This document shows positions 1-8,669 of a stretch of 64,000 nt of DNA, piece after piece. A program made the translations under genes and the position numbers. The notes beneath the pieces are model-generated. The model ran no database searches, had not been told where the DNA came from, and worked only from the letters and a program-made list of their open reading frames with translations. Source of the DNA: Hyphomicrobiaceae bacterium (lineage in GTDB: Bacteria; Pseudomonadota; Alphaproteobacteria; Rhizobiales; Xanthobacteraceae); assembly GCA_021324465.1 (NCBI GenBank), contig JAJPJB010000011.1, positions 1 through 64,000 on the forward strand, read 5' to 3'. Each line of letters begins with the position of its first letter. The first letter of the stretch is position 1.

Positions 1-767
1 ACCAGGGTCAGCACCTCGAACAATTCGTCAAACGTGCCGAATCCGCCCGGGAAGGCGACCAGCGCGCGCGCTCTCTCCAGAAAATGGAGCTTGCGCATCG
101 CGAAGTAATGAAACTGGAAGCAGAGATCAGTCGTGATGTAGGGATTGGGATATTGCTCGTGCGGCAGGCTGATATTGAGGCCGACGGACTTGGCGCCGAC
201 ATCGAATGCGCCGCGATTGGCCGCTTCCATGATGCCGGGGCCGCCGCCCGTCATGATCGCCATGTGCGCGGCAGGATCATTCTTGCCGGCGGCCCCGACG
301 AGACGGCCGAAGGCGCGGGCCACTTCGTAATATTTGCTCTTGGCCAGGACATTTTGGGCGACGCGAAGCTGACGCTGTAGCGCTGCATCGTCCGGTTGCT
401 CGTGCAGCTTGCGTTTGAGCCTCTCGACCGTTCGGCGAGCCGCCACCGGCTCGCAGATGCGCGTGCCGCCGAAGACGACGATGGTCCTTTGTATCCCGTG
501 CTGCTGCAGCAGCAATTCCGCTTTGAGATAATCCAGCATCAGGCGCACGCCGCGGACATCGTCGCGCGCGAGAAAGTCGGGGTCCCGTTCGGCGAGGCGA
601 TAATTCGCGCTGTTCAGAATAGCCTGGACCCGCTGCAGCGCTTGCGGATCCTCCTCGGGCGCTCTCGCGGTTTGCCAGGGCAACGGCTCGCGCCGCGCAT
701 GCCGGCGAGGCGGATCAGGCGCCTTGGCCGCAGCGCCAATGGTCGGTTGGTCATTCGGTGTTGTCAT
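1..767 (-). CDS. LOG family (TIGR00730-type) protein, 3' end cut by window edge
   Basis: The frame is open from an ATG at 767 down to base 1, giving about 255 residues without a stop; the C-terminus lies outside the window. The fold is the Rossmann type of lysine-decarboxylase-like (LOG) proteins. Both family signatures are visible: [17 protein letters not shown] in the middle and [12 protein letters not shown] near the cut end. LOG enzymes cleave cytokinin riboside 5'-monophosphates or related nucleotides to free base and ribose 5-phosphate; the true bacterial substrate is often unknown. The N-terminal 90 residues are a family-typical extension rich in Arg and Pro. It reads towards the window edge and away from the broken MFS gene, so no operon partner is visible. 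Confidence 0.9.
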   Translation of the reverse strand, partial: MTTPNDQPTIGAAAKAPDPPRRHARREPLPWQTARAPEEDPQALQRVQAILNSANYRLAERDPDFLARDDVRGVRLMLDYLKAELLLQQHGIQRTIVVFGGTRICEPVAARRTVERLKRKLHEQPDDAALQRQLRVAQNVLAKSKYYEVARAFGRLVGAAGKNDPAAHMAIMTGGGPGIMEAANRGAFDVGAKSVGLNISLPHEQYPNPYITTDLCFQFHYFAMRKLHFLERARALVAFPGGFGTFDELFEVLTL

Positions 768-1323
768 GAGAGCACTTGGTCTATCTCGGTCGCGTGATGC
801 CGGCTCGGCCCAGCATGAGGCATGATAGAGGACGACGGGCCGATTTGGCTAAGCCAAGGCGGCGCGTCTTAACCATCGTTTAAAGATTCGAATGCGGCAG
901 CCCACGGATCTGATATAGTCCTTTTATTAGCGGCGGTTAGTGAGAATGCTTGAGGCCCATTCTCAACTGCTGATGCGCAAAGAGTCTCCACGAGCGCTCG
1001 CCGACGCCGCGCGGGCGCTCGACCAATTGCGGCCAAGCCCCGCATGCACCCACGCCTCCCGCGATTTCTTGCAGCGCGGCGTACGACCCGAGCATCTCCG
1101 GAGGAAAGCGGATAGCAGTGTCCGCGCCGTTCACACTATCAAACGCTCATTTTCGCATCGTGACCTCCGCATCCGGGCGTTGATCAATATCCTGTCCGGA
1201 CGGCACCGTGAAAGCAAAGGGAGTGCATTTGAGCGGCCGTGCCAAATGGCGCGGCGCGGTGCGAAGGAGCACGGGTTAGAGTCTTAGTTCAACGGCGCGG
1301 ATGTCGATCTCCGGAGAAGAGCC
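768..1323. other. Intergenic stretch without a supportable gene
   Basis: Between the LOG gene start and the MFS remnant there are about 550 bases. A plus-strand frame at 940-1287 and a minus-strand frame at 937-1134 are open, but neither has a convincing ribosome binding site, recognisable domain or conserved motif. Together with the pseudogene next door this looks like decayed coding DNA or leader sequence. Confidence 0.4.
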
Positions 1324-1550
1324 GTGTCAAAGTTGCAGCGGCCTGAGCGACGCATTGCGTTACGATTTATCATTCTCATTGGCATACTCAGTTTTTTGCC
1401 GATTTTACATACGAAGGATCAAGAAGCATCATCGGTCCTTATTTGGCGACGCTGCAGGCGAGCGGGACCATAGTCGGAATCGTCAGCGGATTTGGGGAGC
1501 TGTCAGGTTATGGACTGCGTCTGATGTCGTTTGGGGAGCTTGTTCGTCGC
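1324..1550 (+). pseudogene. N-terminal remnant of an MFS transporter, frameshifted and truncated
   Basis: A GGAGAAGAG ribosome binding site precedes a GTG at 1324. The frame reads VSKLQRPERRIALRFIIL and then IGILSF, the cytoplasmic start and first membrane helix of an MFS permease. At a run of six T (1392-1397) the frame breaks; restoring one T gives FADFTYEGSRSIIGPYLATL and later VSGFGELSGYGLRL, which match the first cytoplasmic loop and second helix of a widespread rhizobial MFS family. Similarity stops near 1535-1550, just before the 13-bp tandem repeat, so roughly 350 residues of the usual transporter are gone. Frame loss plus truncation make this a dead gene. The family call is from motif recognition, not a search. 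Confidence 0.7.
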
Positions 1551-1555
1551 GAAAT

Positions 1556-1646
1556 ACATGGCTCGCTTACATGGCTCGCTTACATGGCTCGCTTACATGG
1601 CTCGCTTACATGGCTCGCTGACATGGCTCGCTGACATGGCTCGCTG
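1556..1646. repeat. 13-bp direct tandem repeat, seven copies
   Basis: Seven head-to-tail copies of a 13-base unit, ACATGGCTCGCTT, occupy 1556-1646. Copies 1-4 end in T and copies 5-7 end in G, so the array splits into two homogeneous blocks. Thirteen is not a multiple of three, so it would cycle through all frames if translated and is unlikely to be coding. It starts where the MFS similarity ends. A CCAAAGC/GCTTTGG inverted repeat follows at 1648-1665. Confidence 0.95.
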
Positions 1647-1713
1647 CCCAAAGCTCGGGCTTTGGCGGGCGGCCAGAATGACCTCGCAGAAAAAGTAGCC
1701 ACATCGCCCCCAC

Positions 1714-1862
1714 GGCGTTTCTCTTGACGCCAGCCCGAGGTGGCTTATATCGAAATATCGGGCATGGAGTCGCCCGTGATCTGCCGAAGAGGCTAATGAC
1801 TCCTACCGCGGAATGGTCGCGGTGGGGGTGTGTATCGAACCCACCGCGAGGTGGGTTTTTTG
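1714..1862 (+). ncRNA. Candidate structured small RNA ending in an intrinsic terminator
   Basis: Successive stems can be drawn on the plus strand: GGCGT/ACGCC (1714-1731); CCCGA/TCGGG enclosing ATAT-CGAA-ATAT (1734-1762); GCC/GGC (1783-1793); a ten-pair stem with two G-U pairs at 1801-1827 around the loop GAATGGT; and a terminator at 1840-1862. No open frame of interest spans it. The 5' end is a guess, because no clear promoter was found. It could be a free small RNA or the terminated leader of the downstream MutS-like operon. I do not recognise it as a named family. Confidence 0.5.
1840..1862 (+). terminator. Rho-independent terminator
   Basis: CCCACC (1840-1845), loop GCGA, GGTGGG (1850-1855), then six T. 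This is one of the cleanest intrinsic terminators in the window. It ends about 190 bases before the first MutS-like start, so it closes an upstream transcript or attenuates that operon. Confidence 0.85.
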
Positions 1863-2048
1863 TTGCTCGGGATCGCTGTGCGATTGCTCCATCGCGGGTC
1901 ACCGTATGCCGTTGGGAATGACGAGAGCTGTGGCTCAGGCCACGTGGCCGTACAGATGACGAAACGAAGAGCGCCGACGAAAGCTGTGAACGTCAGGGGC
2001 CGAACTGGCTCATTGCGGTATTCTGCGGCAAAGGGAACCAAAGTGAAT

Positions 2049-3578
2049 ATGGCTTCCAGCATATTATTTGAATGTCCCGAGGATCAGGTCGACAAGGCCG
2101 AGGCGCCTGCATTCTTCAGCGATTTAAATTGCGATCAGATCGTTGCGGCGATCACTGCCGGCCGCGAGGAATACAATCTCGCGCCTTTTTTCCACGCTCC
2201 GCTGCGCCGCATCGGCACGATCGTCTACCGCCAGGAAGTGATGCAGGACCTCGAAACCTGCTCTCTTCGTGAAAAGGTGAATGCATTCGCCGAACGCATG
2301 CGCGACGTTCGCGCTTATCTGGCACGAGTTGAAAAGCTTTATTACCCGCTGCAGCGGCAGGCATGGTTCCTCGATGCAGTCGATATCTACTGTCAAGCCG
2401 TCAGATCGTTCGCGCAGGACCTCTCGGCAGTGAACATCAATTCACGGGCGCTGAAAGGTTTCCGGAACTATCTCTCGCGCTATGTCGGGTCCGCCGGCTT
2501 AAATTTGCTTGCGGTGGAGACTTCAAAAATAAGAGCCGGTCTGGCGTCCATCCAATATACGGTTCAGATAAAGCCGGGCACTTTTACCGTTCGCCGGTAT
2601 CAAGGCGAGGCTGACTACAGCGCGGAGGTCGAAGCCACATTTGCAAAATTCAAACAAGGCGCGGCGAGAAACTATCTGGTGAAATTCAAGGATCGCGACG
2701 AGGATATGAACCATATTGAAGCCAAGATATTGGAATTCGTCGCCAAGCTTCATCCGGACATCTTCCAAGCGCTCGACCACTTTTGTTCAACGCACGGCGA
2801 ATTTATTGACCCTGGCGTGGCGCTGTTCGAGCGCGAGGTTCAGTTCTATCTTGCTTATTTGGATTACATCAGGCCTCTGAAGGAGGCGGGGCTCCGATTC
2901 TGCTATCCGCGCCTCTCTGAAAGGTCAAAGGAGGTTTGCAGTCAACAAGGATTCGATATAGCGCTCGCGCACAAGCTGATTGCCGACAAGAAGAAGGTGG
3001 TCTGCAACGACTTCTATCTAGCGGGCGCCGAGCGAATCCTTGTGGTGTCGGGACCGAATCAAGGTGGCAAGACCACCTTTGCCCGGGCATTTGGGCAGCT
3101 TCACTACCTGGCAAATATTGGATGTCCGGTGCCGGGCAGCAGCGCACAGCTCCTGCATTTCGATCGCTTGTTCACCCACTTCGAAAGAGAAGAGAGGGTC
3201 GAGAATCTTCGCGGCAAGCTGGAGGATGACCTCATAAGAATCAGAAAAATTCTCGATCGGGCGACGCCGCGCTCTGTCATTGTTATGAATGAGATTTTTA
3301 CGTCGACGACAATTCAGGACGAGACGTTCCTCAGCAAAAAGGTGATGGAGCGGCTAATTGCACTTGATTGCTTGTGCGTCTGGGTCACCTTTGTTGACGA
3401 ATTAGCATCATTTGGCCCGCAGACCGTGTCGATGGTGAGTACGGTCGTGCCGGACAATCCGGCGTTGCGAACGTTCAAGATTGTACGACGGCCTGCCGAT
3501 GGGCTCGCCTACGCCATGGCGATCGCGCAGAAGCACGGGCTGACCTACGATTGCATCAGAGGACGCCTAAAGTCATGA
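2049..3578 (+). CDS. MutS-like ATPase, first of a tandem pair
   Basis: 509 residues from the ATG at 2049, preceded by AAAGGGA; the frame is open further upstream but that part overlaps the terminator and looks non-coding. The C-terminal half is a MutS domain V ATPase with Walker A GPNQGGKTT near residue 335 and Walker B VIVMNEIF near residue 410. The N-terminal half corresponds to the lever and clamp part of MutS; the mismatch-reading domain with its Phe-X-Glu motif is absent, as are nuclease and Smr domains. The H-loop usually reading TH is VTFVDEL here, so the switch histidine seems to be missing. The stop codon overlaps the start of the next gene, so the two products probably act together. 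Codon use is more A/T-rich than in the neighbouring housekeeping genes, which suggests transfer. A role in mismatch repair is not implied; the function is unknown. Confidence 0.85.
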   Translation: MASSILFECPEDQVDKAEAPAFFSDLNCDQIVAAITAGREEYNLAPFFHAPLRRIGTIVYRQEVMQDLETCSLREKVNAFAERMRDVRAYLARVEKLYYPLQRQAWFLDAVDIYCQAVRSFAQDLSAVNINSRALKGFRNYLSRYVGSAGLNLLAVETSKIRAGLASIQYTVQIKPGTFTVRRYQGEADYSAEVEATFAKFKQGAARNYLVKFKDRDEDMNHIEAKILEFVAKLHPDIFQALDHFCSTHGEFIDPGVALFEREVQFYLAYLDYIRPLKEAGLRFCYPRLSERSKEVCSQQGFDIALAHKLIADKKKVVCNDFYLAGAERILVVSGPNQGGKTTFARAFGQLHYLANIGCPVPGSSAQLLHFDRLFTHFEREERVENLRGKLEDDLIRIRKILDRATPRSVIVMNEIFTSTTIQDETFLSKKVMERLIALDCLCVWVTFVDELASFGPQTVSMVSTVVPDNPALRTFKIVRRPADGLAYAMAIAQKHGLTYDCIRGRLKS

Positions 3579-5194
3579 AAGCGCACCTCATGTATCCCGA
3601 TCGCGATTTCGACCCTGCGCGCCTGTTGGTGAGAAGGGATCGCGAGCTGCGGTATCGAAGAGACACAACCGATCAGACGTTAAGCTTGAAGCAAGTACTG
3701 CCTTGGAACGAGCAGGCCCTACGGCAGGACCTCGGCCTTGACATCCTATTCAATGAGATGTGTCGCGGCGATACCTTCTTGTTAGAAGCCGCTATGTCGG
3801 TCCTGCTCGCGAGCCTGACCGATCCAGACGTAATCAGGTATCGTCAGCACATACTTGACGACGCCATCAAGAACGAAGTCATTGTCCGAGACATTTATCA
3901 GATTGGCATTGATGCGATCGAGGGCGAGAGAAAGAACTATTGGAGCACGTTGGCCCGCTACCCTGCTGGCACGCTGCACCGGGCCGTGGAGGTGGTGCAG
4001 ATGTTTGTCGGCTGTTTGAAGCGGCTCAGACGCATTGCCGACAAATACGCCGATGGTTTCGCGTCGGAAGGCTTCTCGACACTGTTTTCGATGCTACGAA
4101 GGGAACTCGACGACGAGTACTTTGCGGAAATCGAGGAGCACCTGGGTCGGCTGAAGTTTGGACAAGGTACGCTGATTAGCGCTCAGCTGGGCAAGGGCAA
4201 CAAGGGCTGGAATTACGTCTTGCGCCGGCCGCACGTCGATCAGCGCAATTGGCTCGCCCGATTGCTGTCCGAGCAACAACCAGGTTTCACATTTAGCCTC
4301 CATCCTCGCGATGACAATGGAGCAAGAGCCTTGTCTGAACTGAACGATCGCGGCGTCAATCTCGTCGGCAATGCGCTGGCGCAATCGGCGGACCACATTC
4401 TCAGTTTTTTTCAGATGCTACGGACGGAATTGGCCTTTTACATCGGCTGCCTGAACTTACGTGAAGCGCTTAATGACATCGGCGAGCCGGTCTGCATGCC
4501 GTCGCCGACTTCTGCCGGCCGCAGAAACCTGTCGTTTTCTGGTCTGTATGATCCGTCACTTGCTTTGAGCATGAAGCGCAAGGTCGTGGCGAACGATCTC
4601 GACTTAAAACAAACAGATATTTTTATCATCACAGGTGCCAATAGCGGTGGAAAATCCACCTTTTTGCGCAGCATCGGCATTGCCCAACTGATGATGCAGG
4701 CCGGCATGTTTGTGCCGGCCGAGAGCTTTTCGGCTGAAATATGCGAGGGGCTTTTTACTCACTACAAGCGCGAAGAAGACACCGGCATGGAGAGTGGCAA
4801 ATGGGATGAAGAGCTTGGCAGGATGAGCGAACTCGTCGATCGTATCGGCTCCAATTCACTGCTCCTCTTCAATGAATCGTTTGCGTCAACAAACGAAAGG
4901 GAGGGCTCTGAAATTGCAAGCCAGGTTGTTCGGGCCCTCTTGGACAGTGGCGTTAAGGTGTTTTTCGTAACCCATTTGTACCATTTTGCGCATTCGATAT
5001 TTGTCCGATGGCCTCACCGCGCCACCTTCTTGCGGGCTGAACGGCGTGTCGATGGCACGAGACCGTTCAAATTGATTGAGGCGGCTCCGCTGCAGACAAG
5101 CTATGGCGAAGACTTGTACAAGTCTGTGTTCTCCGCCGCTCAGCATAATGAGCCGGGATCAGTCGACGCTAAGGAGATGGCGCGGGCACAGTGA
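3575..5194 (+). CDS. MutS-like ATPase, second of a tandem pair
   Basis: 539 residues; the ATG at 3575 overlaps the previous stop as ATGA, the usual sign of translational coupling. The C-terminal ATPase has Walker A GANSGGKSTF near residue 354, Walker B LLLFNESFAS near 430, and an H-loop VTHLYHFA that keeps the histidine its partner lacks. Like the partner it has only core, lever and ATPase regions, with no mismatch-binding, Smr or nuclease domain. The most economical reading is a heterodimer in which this subunit carries the complete ATP site. Base composition again differs from the flanking rpmG-topA block. Which MutS subfamily this is, and whether it handles DNA at all, cannot be decided from sequence alone. 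Confidence 0.88.
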   Translation: MKAHLMYPDRDFDPARLLVRRDRELRYRRDTTDQTLSLKQVLPWNEQALRQDLGLDILFNEMCRGDTFLLEAAMSVLLASLTDPDVIRYRQHILDDAIKNEVIVRDIYQIGIDAIEGERKNYWSTLARYPAGTLHRAVEVVQMFVGCLKRLRRIADKYADGFASEGFSTLFSMLRRELDDEYFAEIEEHLGRLKFGQGTLISAQLGKGNKGWNYVLRRPHVDQRNWLARLLSEQQPGFTFSLHPRDDNGARALSELNDRGVNLVGNALAQSADHILSFFQMLRTELAFYIGCLNLREALNDIGEPVCMPSPTSAGRRNLSFSGLYDPSLALSMKRKVVANDLDLKQTDIFIITGANSGGKSTFLRSIGIAQLMMQAGMFVPAESFSAEICEGLFTHYKREEDTGMESGKWDEELGRMSELVDRIGSNSLLLFNESFASTNEREGSEIASQVVRALLDSGVKVFFVTHLYHFAHSIFVRWPHRATFLRAERRVDGTRPFKLIEAAPLQTSYGEDLYKSVFSAAQHNEPGSVDAKEMARAQ

Positions 5195-5334
5195 TCGCCC
5201 GCACCCATCATCTGCGCAATGCAAACACAAAAGCAAGCGACGGCCCCAACGGCCGTGGCCTAAGCCCCGTGGTCCACTGGACCCGTTACGGCTACCCCCA
5301 TGACGCAAAAGTGCGCGAAAAACCCAAACTTGCC

Positions 5335-5502
5335 TTACTTAATTTTTGCCTCGCGGAACTCGACGTGCTTCTTGGCGATCGGATCGTATTTCTTCTTCAC
5401 CAATTTATCGGTCATGGTGCGCGAATTCTTGCGCGTCACGTAGTAAAACCCGGTGTCGGCTGAGGAAACCAGCTTCACTTTGATGGTGGTGGTCTTGGCC
5501 AT
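5335..5502 (-). CDS. rpmG: 50S ribosomal protein L33
   Basis: 55 residues starting [21 protein letters not shown] and ending FREAKIK, the standard alphaproteobacterial L33. It binds 23S rRNA at the E site of the large subunit. The form lacks the two CxxC pairs, so it is the zinc-independent type. The start is the ATG at 5502, with AAAGG eight bases upstream; the frame continues upstream but the extra residues are not L33. It is the last gene of the minus-strand block topA-rnr-NUDIX-rpmG. The convergent MutS-like pair ends 140 bases away. Confidence 0.97.
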   Translation of the reverse strand: MAKTTTIKVKLVSSADTGFYYVTRKNSRTMTDKLVKKKYDPIAKKHVEFREAKIK

Positions 5503-5574
5503 GTTCAGGCACCTTTCAATTTCGCTTGCGGTGCAACCTAGTCGGCGAGGGCTGAAAGTCAAGAAAAGGCGGAT

Positions 5575-6348
5575 TCAAAGGATTTCCCGCACGAATTTCC
5601 GGTTGAGCATCCGGTAGAGTGGCACCGGATGATCGAGGCTCATGCCGGACGCGATGCGGTCGGCCAGCTCTTCGAGCGCCACCGCAGTGATGCCGGGCAT
5701 GTCGAGGCGCGAGGCCTCGGTGATCGGCATCCAGATAAGTTCCACGAGCTCTTTGTCCGGCCCGACAAAGCCGTCATCGCGGCGCGCTACGGCGGTGATA
5801 TCGGCGGCGAAAAAGCGGCTGTCGAAGCGCAGCGGCCGGCCCGGCGGGGTGATGGCGCGAGCGACGAAGTGAATCTGGCTCAGGTCCGGGACAATGCCGG
5901 CTTTGGCAAAGGGCTCCCAGGCGCCGCCGGGCGTGCGGAGCGGCTCGTGCGCAGGCACGCCGAGCATCAGCCCGGTCTCCTCGTGCGTTTCGCGGATGGC
6001 GGCGAGCGCAAAGGCTGCGGCGCGCGCGAGGCTCGGCCGTTTGACCTTGCGCATCAGCCGCCGCAGATGCGCGTCGTGCAGCGCGGCGGCCACCGCCATC
6101 AGCCGGTCGGTCGGCTCGACACGCCCGCCCGGAAAGACGAATTTGCCGGGCATGAAACGGTGGCGCTCGTGCCGCCGGCCGAGCAACACTTTGGGCACGG
6201 CTGCCGTGCGATCGACCAGGATCAGCGTTGCGGAATCGCGCGGCCGCACCGTCGGCGCGGATAAATCGCGGATCACGCGCGAGAGGCGCTCGGCGCGGTC
6301 GACCGCACTGCCGCCGCCCCGCACGCTGGAAATATCGTCATCGACCAA
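5575..6348 (-). CDS. NUDIX hydrolase
   Basis: 257 residues. The NUDIX box is spread out: FVFPGGRVEP is followed by an insertion of about 35 residues and then AIRETHEETGLMLG, giving the REXXEEXG catalytic helix that binds divalent metal. Members of this group hydrolyse nucleoside diphosphate linked substrates; the substrate here is unknown. The first start in frame is a TTG at 6348, 18 bases after the rnr stop; a GTG at 6324 is an alternative, and the conserved domain begins near PRDSATLILVDR. The gene sits in its usual Hyphomicrobiales position between rnr and rpmG. Confidence 0.9.
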   Translation of the reverse strand: MVDDDISSVRGGGSAVDRAERLSRVIRDLSAPTVRPRDSATLILVDRTAAVPKVLLGRRHERHRFMPGKFVFPGGRVEPTDRLMAVAAALHDAHLRRLMRKVKRPSLARAAAFALAAIRETHEETGLMLGVPAHEPLRTPGGAWEPFAKAGIVPDLSQIHFVARAITPPGRPLRFDSRFFAADITAVARRDDGFVGPDKELVELIWMPITEASRLDMPGITAVALEELADRIASGMSLDHPVPLYRMLNRKFVREIL

Positions 6349-6365
6349 GGCAAATCTCGTTGGTG

Positions 6366-8618
6366 CTAGTAGCCGCCGCTGCGGCCGGCCTTCTTCTGCT
6401 TGTTCGGCCAGCGCGATTTCGGCTCTGAACGCGCCGCATGTCCAGCCCTCAGCGTCGCCGACCTTTCATGGCCCACAAGCGCAAAACGCAGGGCGCCAGC
6501 GACCGGCGCCGCTTCAACGAGCTCGACCGTGACCGGATCACCCAGCCGATGCGTGTGCGACGAGCCGACAAAGGCGCGGCCGGCTTCGTGGAAGCGGAAA
6601 TATTCGTCGCCGATCAAACGTGCCGGGATGAAGCCGTCAGCGCCGGTGTCGTCGAGCTCGACAAAGAGACCGGCGCGGGTGACGCCGGAAATATGGCCGT
6701 CGAAGATCGCGCCGACCCGATCGGCAAGGAAATGTGCGATCAGCCGGTCCGCCGTCTCGCGTTCGGCCTTCATGGCGCGGCGCTCGGTGGCGGAAATATT
6801 CGCCGCGATTTCGGCCAAGCCGCGCGCGTCGGTCCCCTGCGGCAGCCCGTCGGGTCCGAGCCTCATCGCCCGGATCAGGGCGCGATGCACCACGAGATCG
6901 GCATAGCGGCGGATCGGCGAGGTGAAATGCGCATAGCGGCGCAGATTGAGGCCGAAATGGCCAAAATTTTCCGACGAATATTCCGCCTGCGCCTGGGTGC
7001 GCAACACGACTTCGTTGACCAGCCGTTCAATGTCGCGACCTTTGACGCGGTCGAGAATGCGATTGAAGCCTTCCGGGCGCAGCGCGCCGCTTTTCGGCAG
7101 CTTGATATCGAGCGTGGCCAAGAATTCGCGCAAAGCATTGAGCTTTTCCGGCGACGGCTCGTCATGCACGCGATAGATCAGTGGCACCCGCGCCTTCTCA
7201 CAGGTCTCGGCCGCCGCAACATTGGCGAGGATCATGAATTCTTCGATCAGCCGATGCGACTCGAGGCGCTGCGGCATGATCACGCGATCGACCATACCGT
7301 CGGACTTGAGCACGATCTTACGTTCGGGAATGTCGAGATCGAGCGGGTTGCGCTCATTGCGCGCGCGCACCACGGCACGATAAGCGGCATAGAGCGGCCG
7401 GAGAATCGTATCCGCGATCGGCTCGGTATCCTCGTCGGGCCGGCCTGAGACCGCCAGCTGTGCCTGCTCGTAATGCAGCTTTGCTGCCGAACGGATCAGC
7501 ACGCGATGAAATGTATGCGCGCGCTTTCTGCCGTCGGCGCCGATGATCATGCGCACCTCGAGCGCCGGTCGATCTTGGCCGGGCCGCAGCGAGCACAGAT
7601 CGTTGGAAATGCGCTCCGGCAGCATGGGCACGACGCGATCGGGAAAATAAACAGAATTGCCGCGCTTTAGCGCCTCGCGATCGAGCGCCGAGCCGGGCCG
7701 CACATAATAGGCGACATCGGCAATGGCGACGGTCACGATGTGACCGCCCGGATTTTTTGGATCGGGATCAGGCGCCGCGTGGACGGCGTCGTCGTGATCC
7801 TTGGCATCGGGCGGATCGATAGTGACGAAAGGAATCGCGCGCCAGTCCTCGTGCTCCGCCATTGTGGTCGGCCGCGCCGCCGCTGCTTCATCGAGCACGG
7901 CGCGGGGAAAGACATGCGGAATGTCGTGCGCATGAATCGCGATCAGGCTGACTGCGCGCTCGCTTTTGATCGACCCGAGCCGCTCGACCACCGTGCCGGC
8001 CGGCAGGCCAAAGCGACCTTGCCGCGTCACTTCAACGGCAACGAGGTCGCCGTCAGCGGCGCCCAAGGTCGCAGCCGGGCCGATATTGAGCTCACGCCCC
8101 ATCTGCTTCTTGTCGATCGGCACCAGCCGGCCGCCGCCCGCCGGCAGGGCACGAAAAATGCCGAGGCTGCGATGCTTGGCGCGATCGATCAGCTTTATGA
8201 TTCGGCCGGAAAAATCCCCGCCGCGGCGCTCGATGCGAATAAGCGCGCGATCGCCAATGCCGGCGACTTCCCCCGGCCGCGCGCGGCGCGGCCTCGCGAT
8301 GTGGATGACGGGCGGTTCACCGTGCGCTTCCTCGTCCCATTCGGTCGGCCGGGCCAAAAACTCGCCATCGCTGTCGCGGCTGGTGACGTCGGCCAGCACG
8401 ACCGGAGGCAGGGTGCCGGAATGATGCAGCCGCTTGCGCCGGCGGTCGATCGCGCCGTCTTCGGCAAGATTGCGCAGCATGCGGTTGAGCGCGGCGCGGT
8501 CGGCATTCTTGGCGCCAAAGGCGCGTGCGATTTCGCGCGTGCCGATCCTGCCGCTGCGCTCGCGGATGAAGGCGATCAGCTCGTCGCGGGAAGGAAGGCG
8601 GCTCTCAGAGCGTTTCAT
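6366..8618 (-). CDS. rnr: Ribonuclease R
   Basis: About 750 residues. The order is an N-terminal winged helix (SRDELIAFIRERSGRIGTRE), cold-shock-like OB domains, the RNB catalytic domain with TIDPPDAKDHDDAV carrying the metal-binding aspartates, and a C-terminal S1 domain with a basic tail ending in NKQKKAGRSGGY. RNase R is a processive 3'-5' exoribonuclease that degrades structured RNA and helps in rRNA quality control. The start is the ATG at 8618 (MKRSES); a GTG at 8627 is the other candidate. It lies 50 bases after topA and is probably cotranscribed with it. Confidence 0.96.
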   Translation of the reverse strand: MKRSESRLPSRDELIAFIRERSGRIGTREIARAFGAKNADRAALNRMLRNLAEDGAIDRRRKRLHHSGTLPPVVLADVTSRDSDGEFLARPTEWDEEAHGEPPVIHIARPRRARPGEVAGIGDRALIRIERRGGDFSGRIIKLIDRAKHRSLGIFRALPAGGGRLVPIDKKQMGRELNIGPAATLGAADGDLVAVEVTRQGRFGLPAGTVVERLGSIKSERAVSLIAIHAHDIPHVFPRAVLDEAAAARPTTMAEHEDWRAIPFVTIDPPDAKDHDDAVHAAPDPDPKNPGGHIVTVAIADVAYYVRPGSALDREALKRGNSVYFPDRVVPMLPERISNDLCSLRPGQDRPALEVRMIIGADGRKRAHTFHRVLIRSAAKLHYEQAQLAVSGRPDEDTEPIADTILRPLYAAYRAVVRARNERNPLDLDIPERKIVLKSDGMVDRVIMPQRLESHRLIEEFMILANVAAAETCEKARVPLIYRVHDEPSPEKLNALREFLATLDIKLPKSGALRPEGFNRILDRVKGRDIERLVNEVVLRTQAQAEYSSENFGHFGLNLRRYAHFTSPIRRYADLVVHRALIRAMRLGPDGLPQGTDARGLAEIAANISATERRAMKAERETADRLIAHFLADRVGAIFDGHISGVTRAGLFVELDDTGADGFIPARLIGDEYFRFHEAGRAFVGSSHTHRLGDPVTVELVEAAPVAGALRFALVGHERSATLRAGHAARSEPKSRWPNKQKKAGRSGGY

Positions 8619-8669
8619 GGGGCGCACATTATTACGTGGCCCCTCCGATGGGCCTTCTAAAGCCCCGTC

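Noticed and set aside
940-1287. 115-residue plus-strand frame upstream of the MFS remnant
   Set aside because: No ribosome binding site, no recognisable motif, and a minus-strand frame is equally open over the same bases.
1556-1646. CRISPR array suggested by regularly spaced repeats
   Set aside because: The 13-base units are directly adjacent with no spacers, so this is a simple tandem repeat.
1830-2048. N-terminal extension of the first MutS-like protein by 73 codons
   Set aside because: The extension overlaps the terminator hairpin, has no MutS-like sequence, and a ribosome binding site supports ATG 2049.
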